From Bradyrhizobium sp. CB1717 (lineage in GTDB: Bacteria; Pseudomonadota; Alphaproteobacteria; Rhizobiales; Xanthobacteraceae), in assembly GCF_029714325.1 (NCBI RefSeq), contig NZ_CP121666.1:2356001-2420000 (forward strand): DNA of 64,000 nt, given 5' to 3'. Numbering within the stretch: the first letter of the stretch is position 1; the number at the start of each line of letters is the position of its first letter. The notes under the pieces are model-generated. The model saw nothing but the letters and a program-made list of their open reading frames with translations. It did no database searches and was not told the DNA's origin. A program made the translations under genes and the position numbers. Shown here one piece after another: positions 23,919 to 33,459 of this stretch.

Positions 23919-26603
23919 ATGACAGAGTTCGAGGACACCGAGTTCTTCGCCCCGGCCAGAAGGATTCTGGAAAGCGTGGACCTTTCCAACGTCCGGTTCT
24001 CAGAACTCGCCGCACGAATTCTGGCCGAGACGGTGTGGTGCCTCAGGTACAAGAGAGCGCGTCGGAACGAACTCTCGTCGACGTCCTTTGTCTTGACGGC
24101 TTTTCTCCATCAGCGGTCGGTTCCTGACACGACCGAAGAGCTCGCTAAACTACGCGACGTCTTGGCGTCGTCGGGTTTGGCCGAGAACGATTTCCTGGAA
24201 ATGTCTGCCGGTTTTTTCGTCGAAACGCCTGAGTTTCCTATGGAGCCATCGCATCCGACGAAGATCGAAGAAGATATCGTTTTAGGACCTGGCTTCACTC
24301 AAGTCCTGCGCGGCTGGTTTTCGAACAGTCCTCTCCCTGCCGATGTTCTCCTTCTCATGTTGCTTGACGACAAGAGCACGGGGATCTCGAAGCGAATTCG
24401 GGATGCCGTGGAAAGAAAAACCTCGCCCCTTGCGATGCTCGATGGCGGTGCTTCCTCGCAGAACGAGGGAGTCGGGCAAGCGTCAGCCGGGAGCGGTGAT
24501 CGCCAGACGAGAGTGTCGACGGAAGATGCTGCCGATGCTCCGAAAGGCGCCGCATTCGACGAGCGGCAGCCGCGCTCTGCGGCACCGGGTTCCTCGAGGC
24601 GTCACGCGGGTATCGTTCGGGAAGCCACGCCTGATGAACTGGGATTGAACGTAGAACAGTATGCGAAAGCTCTCGCAACGATCCTGCGGGTTTCGGACGG
24701 CGAGTTCAGCTTCGCTCTCTTCGGTCGCTGGGGAAGCGGAAAAACGACGCTCCTGAAGCTGTTGCAGCCATATCTCGAGAAGCCAGATATCTACAAGAAA
24801 GCGGTCGTGGTCGGTCCAAAGGAAACATATGCCGATCTGGAGTATCGCGTAGTCGTTCACAACGCATGGAAGTACAGAAGTCCGCCGGAATCATGGGTCT
24901 ATCTCTACAAGAGTCTCGCGAGCGCCGTCATGGCCCGGGCCAGCCAGCTCGATCGATGGGCGATAGCGCTGCGGGTTGCGATGGACCGCAACGGGCTGTT
25001 CTCGTTGCTCGCGTCGCTCATAGTGTTGGCCGTGGCTTTGATCCCGATTCAAGGAAAGTTTCAACTCGTCTCGCTGGCGGGGTCCGCCTTGGGATTCTCC
25101 GCCCTCATATACGTCGCAGCGACATGGATGGGCGCCAGTAGCAAGGTCCGTCAGCTCTTTCATCGGAATCTTCGCTTGGTCGGCCGCGACGAGAATCTAG
25201 GTATGCTGGCCCTTATCGGCGAAGACGTACAGTTGCTTCTGAAGGCATGGACGAGGGAACGGACATCATCTCGTTTCAACTTCCAACTTGCCGCGTCTGC
25301 GCTGGGAATCCTAATCATCGGCGTGATTTGGGGAACCGCGCTGCTGCGCGGATCGGCGTTCGACCTGTGGTCCATACTAAATTGGCTCGGCCTGAGCGAC
25401 GGAGCCGCCAAGCCTGCCGGTTCCTCTCCCGCAGAATGGTTGCATTGGGCGGCCATGATCGGATGGACTTCTTTTTCGCTTTTCGTACTTGCTCTCCCCA
25501 GGACCATCGCGACCTACGAGCCGGACAAGATCCTACTGGTCGTAGACGATCTCGATCGGTGCTCGCCCGACGAAATGCTGAGCGTCATAGAGAATGTGCG
25601 TCTCCTTCTCGACGACAAGGAAATCAATAGCCGGTTGCAGGTATTGATGCTGGTCGACGAAGACGTTCTCAGGCATGCCATCGAACTACGATACGCCAAG
25701 ATGATCGAATACCGCGTTGGGGGCCTGCAATTGCAGCAGGAAAAAAGCCGCGCCGTAGCCGATATCGTCTTCGAGCAGGTCGAAAAGCTGTTCGCTTGTC
25801 ATCTGCGTCTTTCGCGACTATCCGATGAAGATGTCGTCGAACTGGTAACGAAGCTGGCGGGCGTCGAAAATGAAAGAAAACGCAAGGAACTCGAACGCGC
25901 CGCCCAGGCGGAGCACGCCAGAATGCGAGCGAAAGCCGATCGCGACGTTCGCAACGCCACGGATAGGGAGGCCGAGGCACGCAAGGCTTATGACGATGTG
26001 GCAGCAGGAAAGCCGGATCCGCTGGTTTCCGAAGACGGACCTTCGAGACGCCAGCGTTCGAATTTCAATCGATTTCGATTCGAAGGCGATTTCATCCCCA
26101 TGACCCCTTCTGAAGTAAACGAAGCGCATACCCGGAATCAGCGGATCGAGGCCGGCAACCGCAGAAGAGCTTCAATGACACAGGACGAAAGGTTGGCCGA
26201 ACGGCCGGCCGTCGTCGACGGACTCAGGAGGGCCCAAGCTCAAGCGGAGGCGGCACGCCGTGCACAAGGTGATTCGCCTCCAGATCCCGAACGTCCTGCG
26301 CCGCAGTCTACCGAACCTCCCTTCGTAACGGGAGATGTTCGCTTCTCCGACGCGGAGATCAAGATGCTATGCGATTTCGTCCCTCGATACTTCGGAACAA
26401 TCGGAAGACGCCCGAGTCCCCGGTCAATCAAGGCACTTCTGTTCAAGCTGCAGCTCGCCCGATTGCTGATCCACATGCGCGACCCGGAGGCGCTCGAAGA
26501 GGAGACGAGATTCCACTCTTTGCTACACGCTCTCGAGGAGGAGGCTTCGCACCCCTTCGAACGAAGCGATCCCTATGCGCTTATCGTTCGGCAAGTTCTC
26601 TAG
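23919..26603 (+). CDS. KAP-family P-loop NTPase with membrane helices
   Basis: An 894-residue protein. The Walker A motif is FGRWGSGKTTLL (about residue 268) and Walker B is LLVVDDLDRCSPDEM (about residue 537), the KAP signature. Between them, as in other KAP proteins, four hydrophobic segments (about 365-383, 388-410, 452-475 and 508-528) should anchor it in the inner membrane. A long charged coiled-coil follows (about 645-760). The N-terminal 130 residues are helical and resemble Clp-N-like repeats only loosely. KAP NTPases occur in phage-exclusion and other conflict loci. A GGAGG site precedes the ATG. It is divergent from luxI across LuxR-type box 2. Confidence 0.88.
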   Translation: MTEFEDTEFFAPARRILESVDLSNVRFSELAARILAETVWCLRYKRARRNELSSTSFVLTAFLHQRSVPDTTEELAKLRDVLASSGLAENDFLEMSAGFFVETPEFPMEPSHPTKIEEDIVLGPGFTQVLRGWFSNSPLPADVLLLMLLDDKSTGISKRIRDAVERKTSPLAMLDGGASSQNEGVGQASAGSGDRQTRVSTEDAADAPKGAAFDERQPRSAAPGSSRRHAGIVREATPDELGLNVEQYAKALATILRVSDGEFSFALFGRWGSGKTTLLKLLQPYLEKPDIYKKAVVVGPKETYADLEYRVVVHNAWKYRSPPESWVYLYKSLASAVMARASQLDRWAIALRVAMDRNGLFSLLASLIVLAVALIPIQGKFQLVSLAGSALGFSALIYVAATWMGASSKVRQLFHRNLRLVGRDENLGMLALIGEDVQLLLKAWTRERTSSRFNFQLAASALGILIIGVIWGTALLRGSAFDLWSILNWLGLSDGAAKPAGSSPAEWLHWAAMIGWTSFSLFVLALPRTIATYEPDKILLVVDDLDRCSPDEMLSVIENVRLLLDDKEINSRLQVLMLVDEDVLRHAIELRYAKMIEYRVGGLQLQQEKSRAVADIVFEQVEKLFACHLRLSRLSDEDVVELVTKLAGVENERKRKELERAAQAEHARMRAKADRDVRNATDREAEARKAYDDVAAGKPDPLVSEDGPSRRQRSNFNRFRFEGDFIPMTPSEVNEAHTRNQRIEAGNRRRASMTQDERLAERPAVVDGLRRAQAQAEAARRAQGDSPPDPERPAPQSTEPPFVTGDVRFSDAEIKMLCDFVPRYFGTIGRRPSPRSIKALLFKLQLARLLIHMRDPEALEEETRFHSLLHALEEEASHPFERSDPYALIVRQVL

Positions 26604-27051
26604 GCTTTCGCGATCGCCGCCCCACCTCGCACGCTCGATCCAGGGAGCAAACTCCGCGCCGCCTTCGAGCGAGCGCTAGGCACCTGATGAGAATCGATCG
26701 AACGCGCACGCAGACCCGCGACAGTGCCTCGGCGAAGATCGGCGAAGGACGACGGCATAAGGGCTGCTTGCCACCTACCGCCTCTTGTTGGGACGATATG
26801 AGGCGCCAAGCGTCGCAACTTACGGCGAGCCCGAGTAAAGACGGCATCGATGGCGCCCTACCGGATCAAGAAAGTTCGTCGCGGAAGCCACCTTGGTGGA
26901 TGTCGACGATTGCGATCGCGACGACGGTGACCGCGACGCAGGCTGCGATCACGCCAAAGAACATCGGCTCGCCATAGTTGAGCGCGAAGCCGACATAGGC
27001 GTGATTTGGCTGGCCGGATCGAATGAGCGCATCTACCCGATGCCGCCTAGA
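26604..27051. other. Gap with a possible membrane-protein remnant
   Basis: On the minus strand, 26866-27040 encodes a frame that ends normally (NHAYVGFALNYGEPMFF, then a hydrophobic helix GVIAACVAVTVVAIAIV, then FRDELS and a TGA) but has no start codon after the previous stop. It reads like the last 60 residues of a membrane protein. Nothing else is evident in these 448 bp. Confidence 0.4.
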
Positions 27052-28905
27052 TCACTTCCGCTGCGCCGTATGGGGAACTGCAAAAAAGCCTTGATCCGGC
27101 TTGCCATTAATCCGGGCGCGCGGCGCATGCAACGGCACTTCGTAGACAGAAATGCCTGTCAAAAATCGGCCTTCAACGGCTAGCTCGGAGGCCTGCAATT
27201 CCATCTTCGTGCGGTTTGGAACGATGACGCAGGATCCTTCAAGGCTCGCGGCATCAGACTCCTTATCATCGAGAACGTTGCAAATGGCGACGCACGTGTA
27301 GAGGCGGACGGCATCCGCCTTCGCCATGCTGACATAAAGGTCGGGGTAGTCGTTCCTCGCAATAACGAAGACGAGATCGGGTAGCGGCGTAGTGTGCTTC
27401 CAAGCCTGCAGAGTGCCGAGTTCGAGAAAATCACTGCAGACGACAACAGAGAAATCTCCTACCGGAGTTCTCAGAAACAAGGACAGCTGATCGTCTCGAA
27501 AAAAAGCGTCGCCATTCGCTTCTTGCAGCGACGGCCGTTGTTTGTATTGGAAATGGGGCTGGCTTTCCCCGGGAATCGCAATGATGGCGCGCGCGCATAG
27601 TTTGCCGTCCTGGAAAGATCCCTCCAAACCTCCGATCACGACGATCGATTCCTTGTTCGCCAAGGCGTGTATCTCGTTCGTAAGCGCATTCGGCAACGAA
27701 TATTCTGGAAACGCGATAGCGTTGCAGCCGTCCTTGGCTGCGGCGTGAATTGCGCGACGAACGTCATCCGCGACGTCTTGCGCAACCTGATCATCAAAGG
27801 CGTAGCTTCGCGTGTTCAGATGTTTTACGGGCACGGCCAAGTGAGCCAGCCCTATCCGGACCTTGTCAGCAACCGGCGGAGCGCTGCAACGAACGACCCT
27901 AACGGAGGTCCTCGATCGGCTTCCCGAGGTCTGGTCCGCTACGGCGAAGGGCAGACGGATTTTGAATAAAGGGGGCAGCGGCGGCTTTGCGACGTTCGGC
28001 TGAAAGAAGTCGCAAAGTTTCCAATGAGCGACATACATGGCTTCTCGGACAAGCAGCCCGAGCGCACTGACAATCCCTTCAATGTTGCTGGCATTCACCT
28101 GGCCAGGAAGATCGACATCGTCTGCACGACCGGCCATTTGCGGCCTTGCGTGACCGCTGGTTAGGCCAATCGTCCGCTTCGCCCCGTTTTCCGTGGAATG
28201 CCAATGGCAGGCCGTGGCCAGCTTGAGCACGCAGGAAGTGATTTCGGCGACGGCCTTGTCGGCAGATTGCTCGCGGGTGTCGGCTACAAGTGCCAATTGT
28301 TCTTGGGGATCGCGATCCAGCGCCAGCGCCGTCTTGAAGCCAAGATCAGCAGCTGCCTTCAATACGGCAAAGGTCTCATCGAGCCTGCGAAACGTCTCGT
28401 CGAGATGAGGTCGTGGCTGTAGATTGATCTCCAAAAGCTCGCGATCCTGCCCCTCGTAGTTGCCGGATGCTGAAGCCGGCGTGTCGAGTACCACCTCAAC
28501 TCGGCTCGATGAAAGGGGGTCCAGCTTATCGATCTCTACCTTCGCCTGTTCAATATCCGCCCAAATGACTTGTCGATCACTCCAAACATTACCCTTTTTC
28601 TCGTACTCTCGGATGGTTTGGATTGCTCGCCCAAAATGCGTTTTAAGCGGCTGCGCAGCTGTCGCGCCCTTTATTAAAAGTTCAGCGCCAGCCCTTAGTC
28701 CAGACGGTTGAATGCCGTCTCCGAGGATAACTTGAAGCTCGGCGAACAGCGCGTTCGCTGTCATATAAGCATTGCGACAGGTCGAGAGTAATAGGGTGGC
28801 CCTCTCCTGGCCTTTACAGTTCGTGATCAGCCGATTGAGAACGATCCAGGAAGAAGCGAACTCCAAATCCTCCCTGGTTGGCTTGAAGTTTCCAGAACTC
28901 TGCAT
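27052..28905 (-). CDS. Large protein with C-terminal nitrilase (CN-hydrolase) domain
   Basis: A 617-residue protein. Residues from about 365 on form a carbon-nitrogen hydrolase domain with the Glu-Lys-Cys triad visible: AIAFPEYSLP (Glu near 402), FQYKQRPS (Lys near 453) and VVVCSDFLEL (Cys near 490). The first 360 residues are mostly helical and unrecognised. It starts 9 bp after the PRTase-like gene, in the same direction. Nitrilase domains cut amide or nitrile C-N bonds in small molecules and also appear fused to reverse transcriptases in some anti-phage systems, so a defence role is plausible but unproven. Confidence 0.85.
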   Translation of the reverse strand: MQSSGNFKPTREDLEFASSWIVLNRLITNCKGQERATLLLSTCRNAYMTANALFAELQVILGDGIQPSGLRAGAELLIKGATAAQPLKTHFGRAIQTIREYEKKGNVWSDRQVIWADIEQAKVEIDKLDPLSSSRVEVVLDTPASASGNYEGQDRELLEINLQPRPHLDETFRRLDETFAVLKAAADLGFKTALALDRDPQEQLALVADTREQSADKAVAEITSCVLKLATACHWHSTENGAKRTIGLTSGHARPQMAGRADDVDLPGQVNASNIEGIVSALGLLVREAMYVAHWKLCDFFQPNVAKPPLPPLFKIRLPFAVADQTSGSRSRTSVRVVRCSAPPVADKVRIGLAHLAVPVKHLNTRSYAFDDQVAQDVADDVRRAIHAAAKDGCNAIAFPEYSLPNALTNEIHALANKESIVVIGGLEGSFQDGKLCARAIIAIPGESQPHFQYKQRPSLQEANGDAFFRDDQLSLFLRTPVGDFSVVVCSDFLELGTLQAWKHTTPLPDLVFVIARNDYPDLYVSMAKADAVRLYTCVAICNVLDDKESDAASLEGSCVIVPNRTKMELQASELAVEGRFLTGISVYEVPLHAPRARINGKPDQGFFAVPHTAQRK

Positions 28906-28914
28906 GATCTATCG

Positions 28915-30639
28915 CTAGTTCAGCAAACCAAAACGGCGCATGAGCCCTGTCAGCTCCGTACCCTCACGCTCTACAACACTGTTCAGAAGCATGCCCACAT
29001 TGCCGCGCTCCAGTGCCCCCGTGGTTAGAGCCGTGTCATAAGCTCCCGACAACGCGAGTATGGCATTGATCTTTGCGATACGAGTGCGCCCTCCTTCGAG
29101 GACTTCCGCTCGCTCCGCTTCCGGCATCTTCTTGAGCGTAAAAAGCAGACGAGTAAACTCGTTATCCCAGCGTGGATTTGCCTCACCCTTGCGATATACG
29201 CGTGTGCACTTATCCCTGTGCAACGAGAACGTCGGCACTATCGCACCGTGATCGATGAAAGTATCGAGCAGATCGCTGACGATAAGCTCCGGAAGCCGCG
29301 ACGGGTGCCAGACGTCGAAATAGTACCTGCGGAAGAGCTGGACCATTTCCTCGTAAGTGAACCCCAATCGAAGCCGCAGGTAAGGAGTAGCTTCGATACG
29401 CTCGGAGTTATACGGACGAGACAATGAATAAGCCTTTGGATCGTCCGCGCCGGCTGCTTTGGCAAGATCCTGAATGAGCGCATCCAGGGCCAGCCTCGAC
29501 AGACCCTGACTCAGATATTCCCTGCTGCGATCTACGACGGAGGGCATCTCCACCAGGTATGATGGAGCGGGCATTCCTCGAATACTGCTGCTGAAAAGCG
29601 TTTCTAGCTCGGCGTAGGTGATTTTTCTAAAACCACCTTTCGCAATGTCTTCACATCGCCGTCGCGCAGCAGGCCCAAACTGAATGCCGAAATCCATGAT
29701 CGAGAATGGCTCGAGTGACTGCTTCTGAAGCAACCCAGAGCATAGCTCGAGTAGAGCATCTGAAATCAGGACGGAATCACAATAGGTATTTACGCGAGCA
29801 AGACCGTCCTTGTTTTCAGGATCCAGATCTTCCGCAGATGAGCGCGTTGCCTCGAAGGTGCCGAGCACTGCATCAAAAAGCGCGCTCGATAGCGAACCTT
29901 CGGGATAGTCGTTCATAAGGGACAGGCTTGGCGCCAGTGCCATCGGAACGAAATTGCAGTTTCCGGTCTTGAAGTCGAAATATAGGCGCGCTTTCAGCGT
30001 CCAGCCGTTAATGCGCGGCAGGTTTATACTGGCCCTTGCGACCCCTGCTTGAAGCTGAGCATCATCAACTGTGCTGTGAACAAAGTCGCCAAACTTGTCG
30101 CTGAGCCACTGCCAGCAGTTTTGCCAAGAACTGAATGGCGTCCGAATTGTGCACGGCACGATAGGAAAGTCGACGTCATACGGCTTAGCGACGCATCGTA
30201 AGGCACGAGGGACCGCATCGACGAGTGCGCGATGCCGTTCAACCGGCAGAGAGCGCGGAAGCGCCAAATTGACGTCAGCCTTACGAGCGCTTTCCGCATT
30301 TTTTGCGGCAAGTGCAAACAGCCGGACTTCGCGTGGAGCTGCAAGCATCACGCGTTCACGCGCGCGCAGCATCGTCGTGCCGACATTCCATATGTCGTCC
30401 ACGATGGCGACCCGGGCGCCCTTGATGTTCTGATGCACGAACGGGATAGCATGATCAGACACACACACGGCGTAATCGCCTAGCGAGAGGTTTAGTGCCT
30501 CAACCAGTCGCGGCATCTTGCGCGCGACGAGAATGACCAGATCGGGACTATAGTCGCGCACCTCGTCCACAAGCGCTTGCCATGCTTCGCTGTGAAGCGG
30601 CCTGAGCGCAGCGTCTACCGTGTCGATGTCATTACGCAT
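28915..30639 (-). CDS. Phosphoribosyltransferase-like protein, possibly PRTase-CE type
   Basis: A 574-residue protein whose first 160 residues hold a type I PRTase fold: VILVARKMPRLVEAL then the PRPP-binding loop VAIVDDIWNVGTTMLRA (about residues 76-92). The remaining 400 residues are unrecognised, with a repeated aromatic pattern near LRLRLGFTYEEMVQLF. Stand-alone PRTase-like domains of this kind have been described in predicted bacterial conflict systems (PRTase-CE); I assign that only tentatively. It forms a two-gene unit with the nitrilase-domain protein. Confidence 0.8.
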   Translation of the reverse strand: MRNDIDTVDAALRPLHSEAWQALVDEVRDYSPDLVILVARKMPRLVEALNLSLGDYAVCVSDHAIPFVHQNIKGARVAIVDDIWNVGTTMLRARERVMLAAPREVRLFALAAKNAESARKADVNLALPRSLPVERHRALVDAVPRALRCVAKPYDVDFPIVPCTIRTPFSSWQNCWQWLSDKFGDFVHSTVDDAQLQAGVARASINLPRINGWTLKARLYFDFKTGNCNFVPMALAPSLSLMNDYPEGSLSSALFDAVLGTFEATRSSAEDLDPENKDGLARVNTYCDSVLISDALLELCSGLLQKQSLEPFSIMDFGIQFGPAARRRCEDIAKGGFRKITYAELETLFSSSIRGMPAPSYLVEMPSVVDRSREYLSQGLSRLALDALIQDLAKAAGADDPKAYSLSRPYNSERIEATPYLRLRLGFTYEEMVQLFRRYYFDVWHPSRLPELIVSDLLDTFIDHGAIVPTFSLHRDKCTRVYRKGEANPRWDNEFTRLLFTLKKMPEAERAEVLEGGRTRIAKINAILALSGAYDTALTTGALERGNVGMLLNSVVEREGTELTGLMRRFGLLN

Positions 30640-31004
30640 CTGCTACATCGCCTCCCCATTTGCGATTGCGAAGAGACGCTCGCCGCAATGTGGCGATCAG
30701 GTCCTCCCGCGAATTTAGGGGCTAAACTCGAGTGCTCTGGACAGTTGTGGTAGCGACGTGACACCACTAATGGTGGGCCGCCTGCCGACCGTTTCAATAG
30801 CCCCTCGCCCGGCTCTTAGCAAGGTTCAGCTTCAAATTGCCGTCACCAGTGCGAATTCGACGGTGCAGAAGCACTTCCCCGGTGACGGCGCACCGGTCAA
30901 CAATCTCGCAACCAACTGAGATACATGGATTATTTTGTATAATGACGCGCGCAGTGTCTCGTCTCGAAGGTAGAATGCTGCTTTGCGGAATGATGCGGGG
31001 GGTT
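30640..31004. other. Intergenic stretch, promoter of the PRTase-nitrilase pair
   Basis: No gene is evident in these 365 bp. They must contain the promoter of the leftward PRTase-like gene near 30650-30750. Beyond this I see neither a strong palindrome nor a LuxR-type box. Confidence 0.5.
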
Positions 31005-32675
31005 CTAGCCTCTCCAAGATGCTTGGTCGTCTATCCAGACCGGCGCGCATTTGGGCGTGACAGGCTGGTTGGTGTTGGGCAGCGACGCGATCCATAGCAA
31101 CTTCATCCGGTCCTTGATGGTCGCGGCGAGCCTTGCCCCGATCCACGTCAAGAACGCCACAAGAAACGCCCATACGAGAAACCATGCAGGATCGCGCGCA
31201 TAGGCATCGACCCAGCGCGAAGCCAATCCGGGGAGTAGAGTTCCGATGAGGCGAATACTGTCGGATGCCCAGCGAAGCGGCGTCCGCAGTTCCTGGAAAG
31301 GATAGCTGTCCCTGAACAGCGGGTATAGCAGAAGATAGGCCGTCGCGAACACGGTGAGAAAATAGATGGCCCGCTTTCGCCAGACGAAGTCCCATATCCT
31401 CTGTTGAGCATCGTGTCTCGAAACTGCGTTGGCTTGGCCTTCCGCCAGCGCCGTGGTGTTTGGTTCCACCATCGTGATGATCGGCGCGATAGGTGGAGGC
31501 GGCGTGGTACTTACCTGAACGTCGGTCGAGGTGACCACCTCGTACTCCGGCGGCAGTACGATCGGAGCATACAGGTGGGCCCCGATCCGGATTCTGCCGA
31601 ACACCGCCTCGTGGATCTTAGGCATCGGGGCCCAGTTTGCCGGCGCGTCCGCCGGCACAGGCATCGCCATGTAGAAGTCTTCGATCTTGCGCGGGCTGTA
31701 ACGATAATAGCCGCCAAGTCCGCTCCGAGAGTCGTAGAGCCTTCCGTCCTTGTCCTTGGCGGAGTCGGTACTCAGAAGCGCGTCCGGCTCGGCATCCGGC
31801 ATGTCCTTGAATAGAAGGCCCGACTGCTTTGCTTCAGCCATCATCCAAGCCAGTGCGATGTTCGCCAACGAGTCGTCCGGGTAACCCCCACCCACGTTCG
31901 AATGGACGCCCGCGAACCAGACTTGCAAGAGCTGCTCATCGCCCGTCGGACGGCTGACGCCGCTTGCTCGGGTATTCTGCGGTTCTTCGTCCCAAAGAAC
32001 CGGGTGAAACGTGGCTCGTTCGTCGTCGATGGCGAGCGCATGTCTCGCTTTCTTTATGCTTCTGTTGAATGTCTTGTTCGGCAGCTCCAGCGGCCAAAGC
32101 CACTCGCTGACACCTCGCGTCATTTCGTCGATAGGCAGCCCGTAAGCTGCCACCGTGTCCCAGACGCCGACGAACTCTATCGAGGTAATCGGTGTCTGAT
32201 TTGGCGTATAGAATATCTTGTCCAGCCAGAATCGAACGAAGCGGAACGGAAACTGGAGATTCCATACGGGGTATTTGTCGTGGCGGTAGGCTCGGAATGC
32301 AGCGCGCGCTTTCCGATCCAAATCGGTTTCGTTGGCAAAATGGACAAGGCCTTGATTCAGAACCAGGCCGATCACGACGCGTATCGTAAAGGCGCCGCGG
32401 CTAAAGCCGAAAGCGAAGATCTGATCGCCCGGCTGGTAATTCCTGCAGAGGAATTTGTAGAGGTTGAGGACGTTCCGCTTCAGACCCCAGCCGAATACGC
32501 CGCCCAGAATGGCCAGCGGTTTGAAAGAAGAGGTGCCGACGCCGTCGTCGTAGACCGCGATCTGATGCGATCCCTTCAATTCAAGGGCCTGGAACAGCCG
32601 CCAGACGTTCGTCCGCCAGACCTTTCCGGCCGCATTGCCGGTACCATCGGAGAGCAGAATGATTCTTTTTGGCAT
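31005..32675 (-). CDS. DUF2235 phospholipase-like protein (Tle1-related)
   Basis: A 556-residue alpha/beta hydrolase of the DUF2235 family. It begins PKRIILLSDGTGN, has the nucleophile motif FAFGFSRGAF (about residue 90) and the catalytic His region in AGVHSNVGGGYPDDSL (about residue 258). Two hydrophobic helices near the C-terminus (YFLTVFATAYLLLYPLF and FLVWAFLVAFLTWIG) should hold it in a membrane. Relatives include the type VI effector Tle1, a phospholipase, but no type VI genes are seen here. It follows a small membrane-protein gene on the same strand. Confidence 0.85.
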   Translation of the reverse strand: MPKRIILLSDGTGNAAGKVWRTNVWRLFQALELKGSHQIAVYDDGVGTSSFKPLAILGGVFGWGLKRNVLNLYKFLCRNYQPGDQIFAFGFSRGAFTIRVVIGLVLNQGLVHFANETDLDRKARAAFRAYRHDKYPVWNLQFPFRFVRFWLDKIFYTPNQTPITSIEFVGVWDTVAAYGLPIDEMTRGVSEWLWPLELPNKTFNRSIKKARHALAIDDERATFHPVLWDEEPQNTRASGVSRPTGDEQLLQVWFAGVHSNVGGGYPDDSLANIALAWMMAEAKQSGLLFKDMPDAEPDALLSTDSAKDKDGRLYDSRSGLGGYYRYSPRKIEDFYMAMPVPADAPANWAPMPKIHEAVFGRIRIGAHLYAPIVLPPEYEVVTSTDVQVSTTPPPPIAPIITMVEPNTTALAEGQANAVSRHDAQQRIWDFVWRKRAIYFLTVFATAYLLLYPLFRDSYPFQELRTPLRWASDSIRLIGTLLPGLASRWVDAYARDPAWFLVWAFLVAFLTWIGARLAATIKDRMKLLWIASLPNTNQPVTPKCAPVWIDDQASWRG

Positions 32676-32722
32676 GACAGTCTCCGAAACAACAGACGAA
32701 ACGAAAGCGTCGTATCCGATAA

Positions 32723-33275
32723 TCAGTGTGGCGCGGCGGCCGGAAAGAAAAACAGAAGCACGTGCAGCGCGGCAAGGAAGATGGCTTGTCCCAAAGCCGA
32801 GCAACGGTGGCGAGCTTTACCGAGGTGAACAGCCGCAGCAGGCGAAAAGGGCCTCGCTCATTGCGATCACCGACTTGAAGATCGCGGCAACGACTAGGTC
32901 CTCGGCCAAATCGGCTGCGATATAGCCCAGCGGAAAAACCCACCAGACCCAGCCTGGAATATGAGCGAGAAAGGCCAAGGATCCTGACAAGGCCGCAGAG
33001 GTGAAGCCCAAGAGGAGACCGAGGCTGACGAGAAAAAGCAGGTCAAGCGGGAAGAGAACGGGAAAGACATAACCGGCTATCGAAGTTTTGTTTCGTTCGT
33101 CCGCGAGCCATCGGGACAAGGTGCTCCCATCCAGCAGCGCAGGTTTCTGCGAAGGAATGTAGTTCAAGCGTTCGATGAAGCGAGCGGCGACATCTTCTCC
33201 ATATCTGGGTGCAACGACATACTTCAGGAATAGAGCGAGCCCGAAGCTGAGCGCACCGAATACCGCGATCGCCAT
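32723..33275 (-). pseudogene. Small multi-pass membrane protein, frameshifted near its 3' end
   Basis: The open part (33275 to 32817, 152 codons) has three to four membrane helices (FGALSFGLALFLKYVV, FPLDLLFLVSLGLLLGFT, WVWWVFPLGYIAADLAE). It ends abruptly in CCGCSPR. The next frame continues with RLFTSVKLATVA and a third with LGQAIFLAALHVLLFFFP before a stop at 32723. Two small indels would join these into one longer membrane protein that ends 47 bp before the DUF2235 gene. The family is unknown. It is divergent from the gene at 33460 across LuxR-type box 3. Confidence 0.55.
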
Positions 33276-33381
33276 GGTGAAACCTCGAGACAGGCGAGAT
33301 GATTAAGACGTCTCGGAAAAGTCTGACACACCTGCCGGTTGCTTGGCCAGTCAAACACTGCCTAATTGGCGATGCTTTGGC

Positions 33382-33397
33382 CTAGGGAGGTTCCTAG
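33382..33397. promoter_or_regulatory. LuxR-type box 3
   Basis: CTAGGGAGGTTCCTAG, a CT-N12-AG palindrome with the GGG...CC core shared by the other boxes. It is 62 bp upstream of the exported CxxCH protein gene (33460) and 106 bp upstream of the leftward membrane-protein/DUF2235 unit (33275), so it may serve both. Confidence 0.7.
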
Positions 33398-33459
33398 GGT
33401 GTTTCTCCTGCATCGTGTGAGAGGGTTCATCCTATCATTAAGCGACGCGAGGACGTCGA

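Noticed and set aside
31005..33275. Type VI secretion effector locus
   Set aside because: The DUF2235 protein is related to Tle1, but there is no VgrG, PAAR, Hcp or immunity gene nearby.
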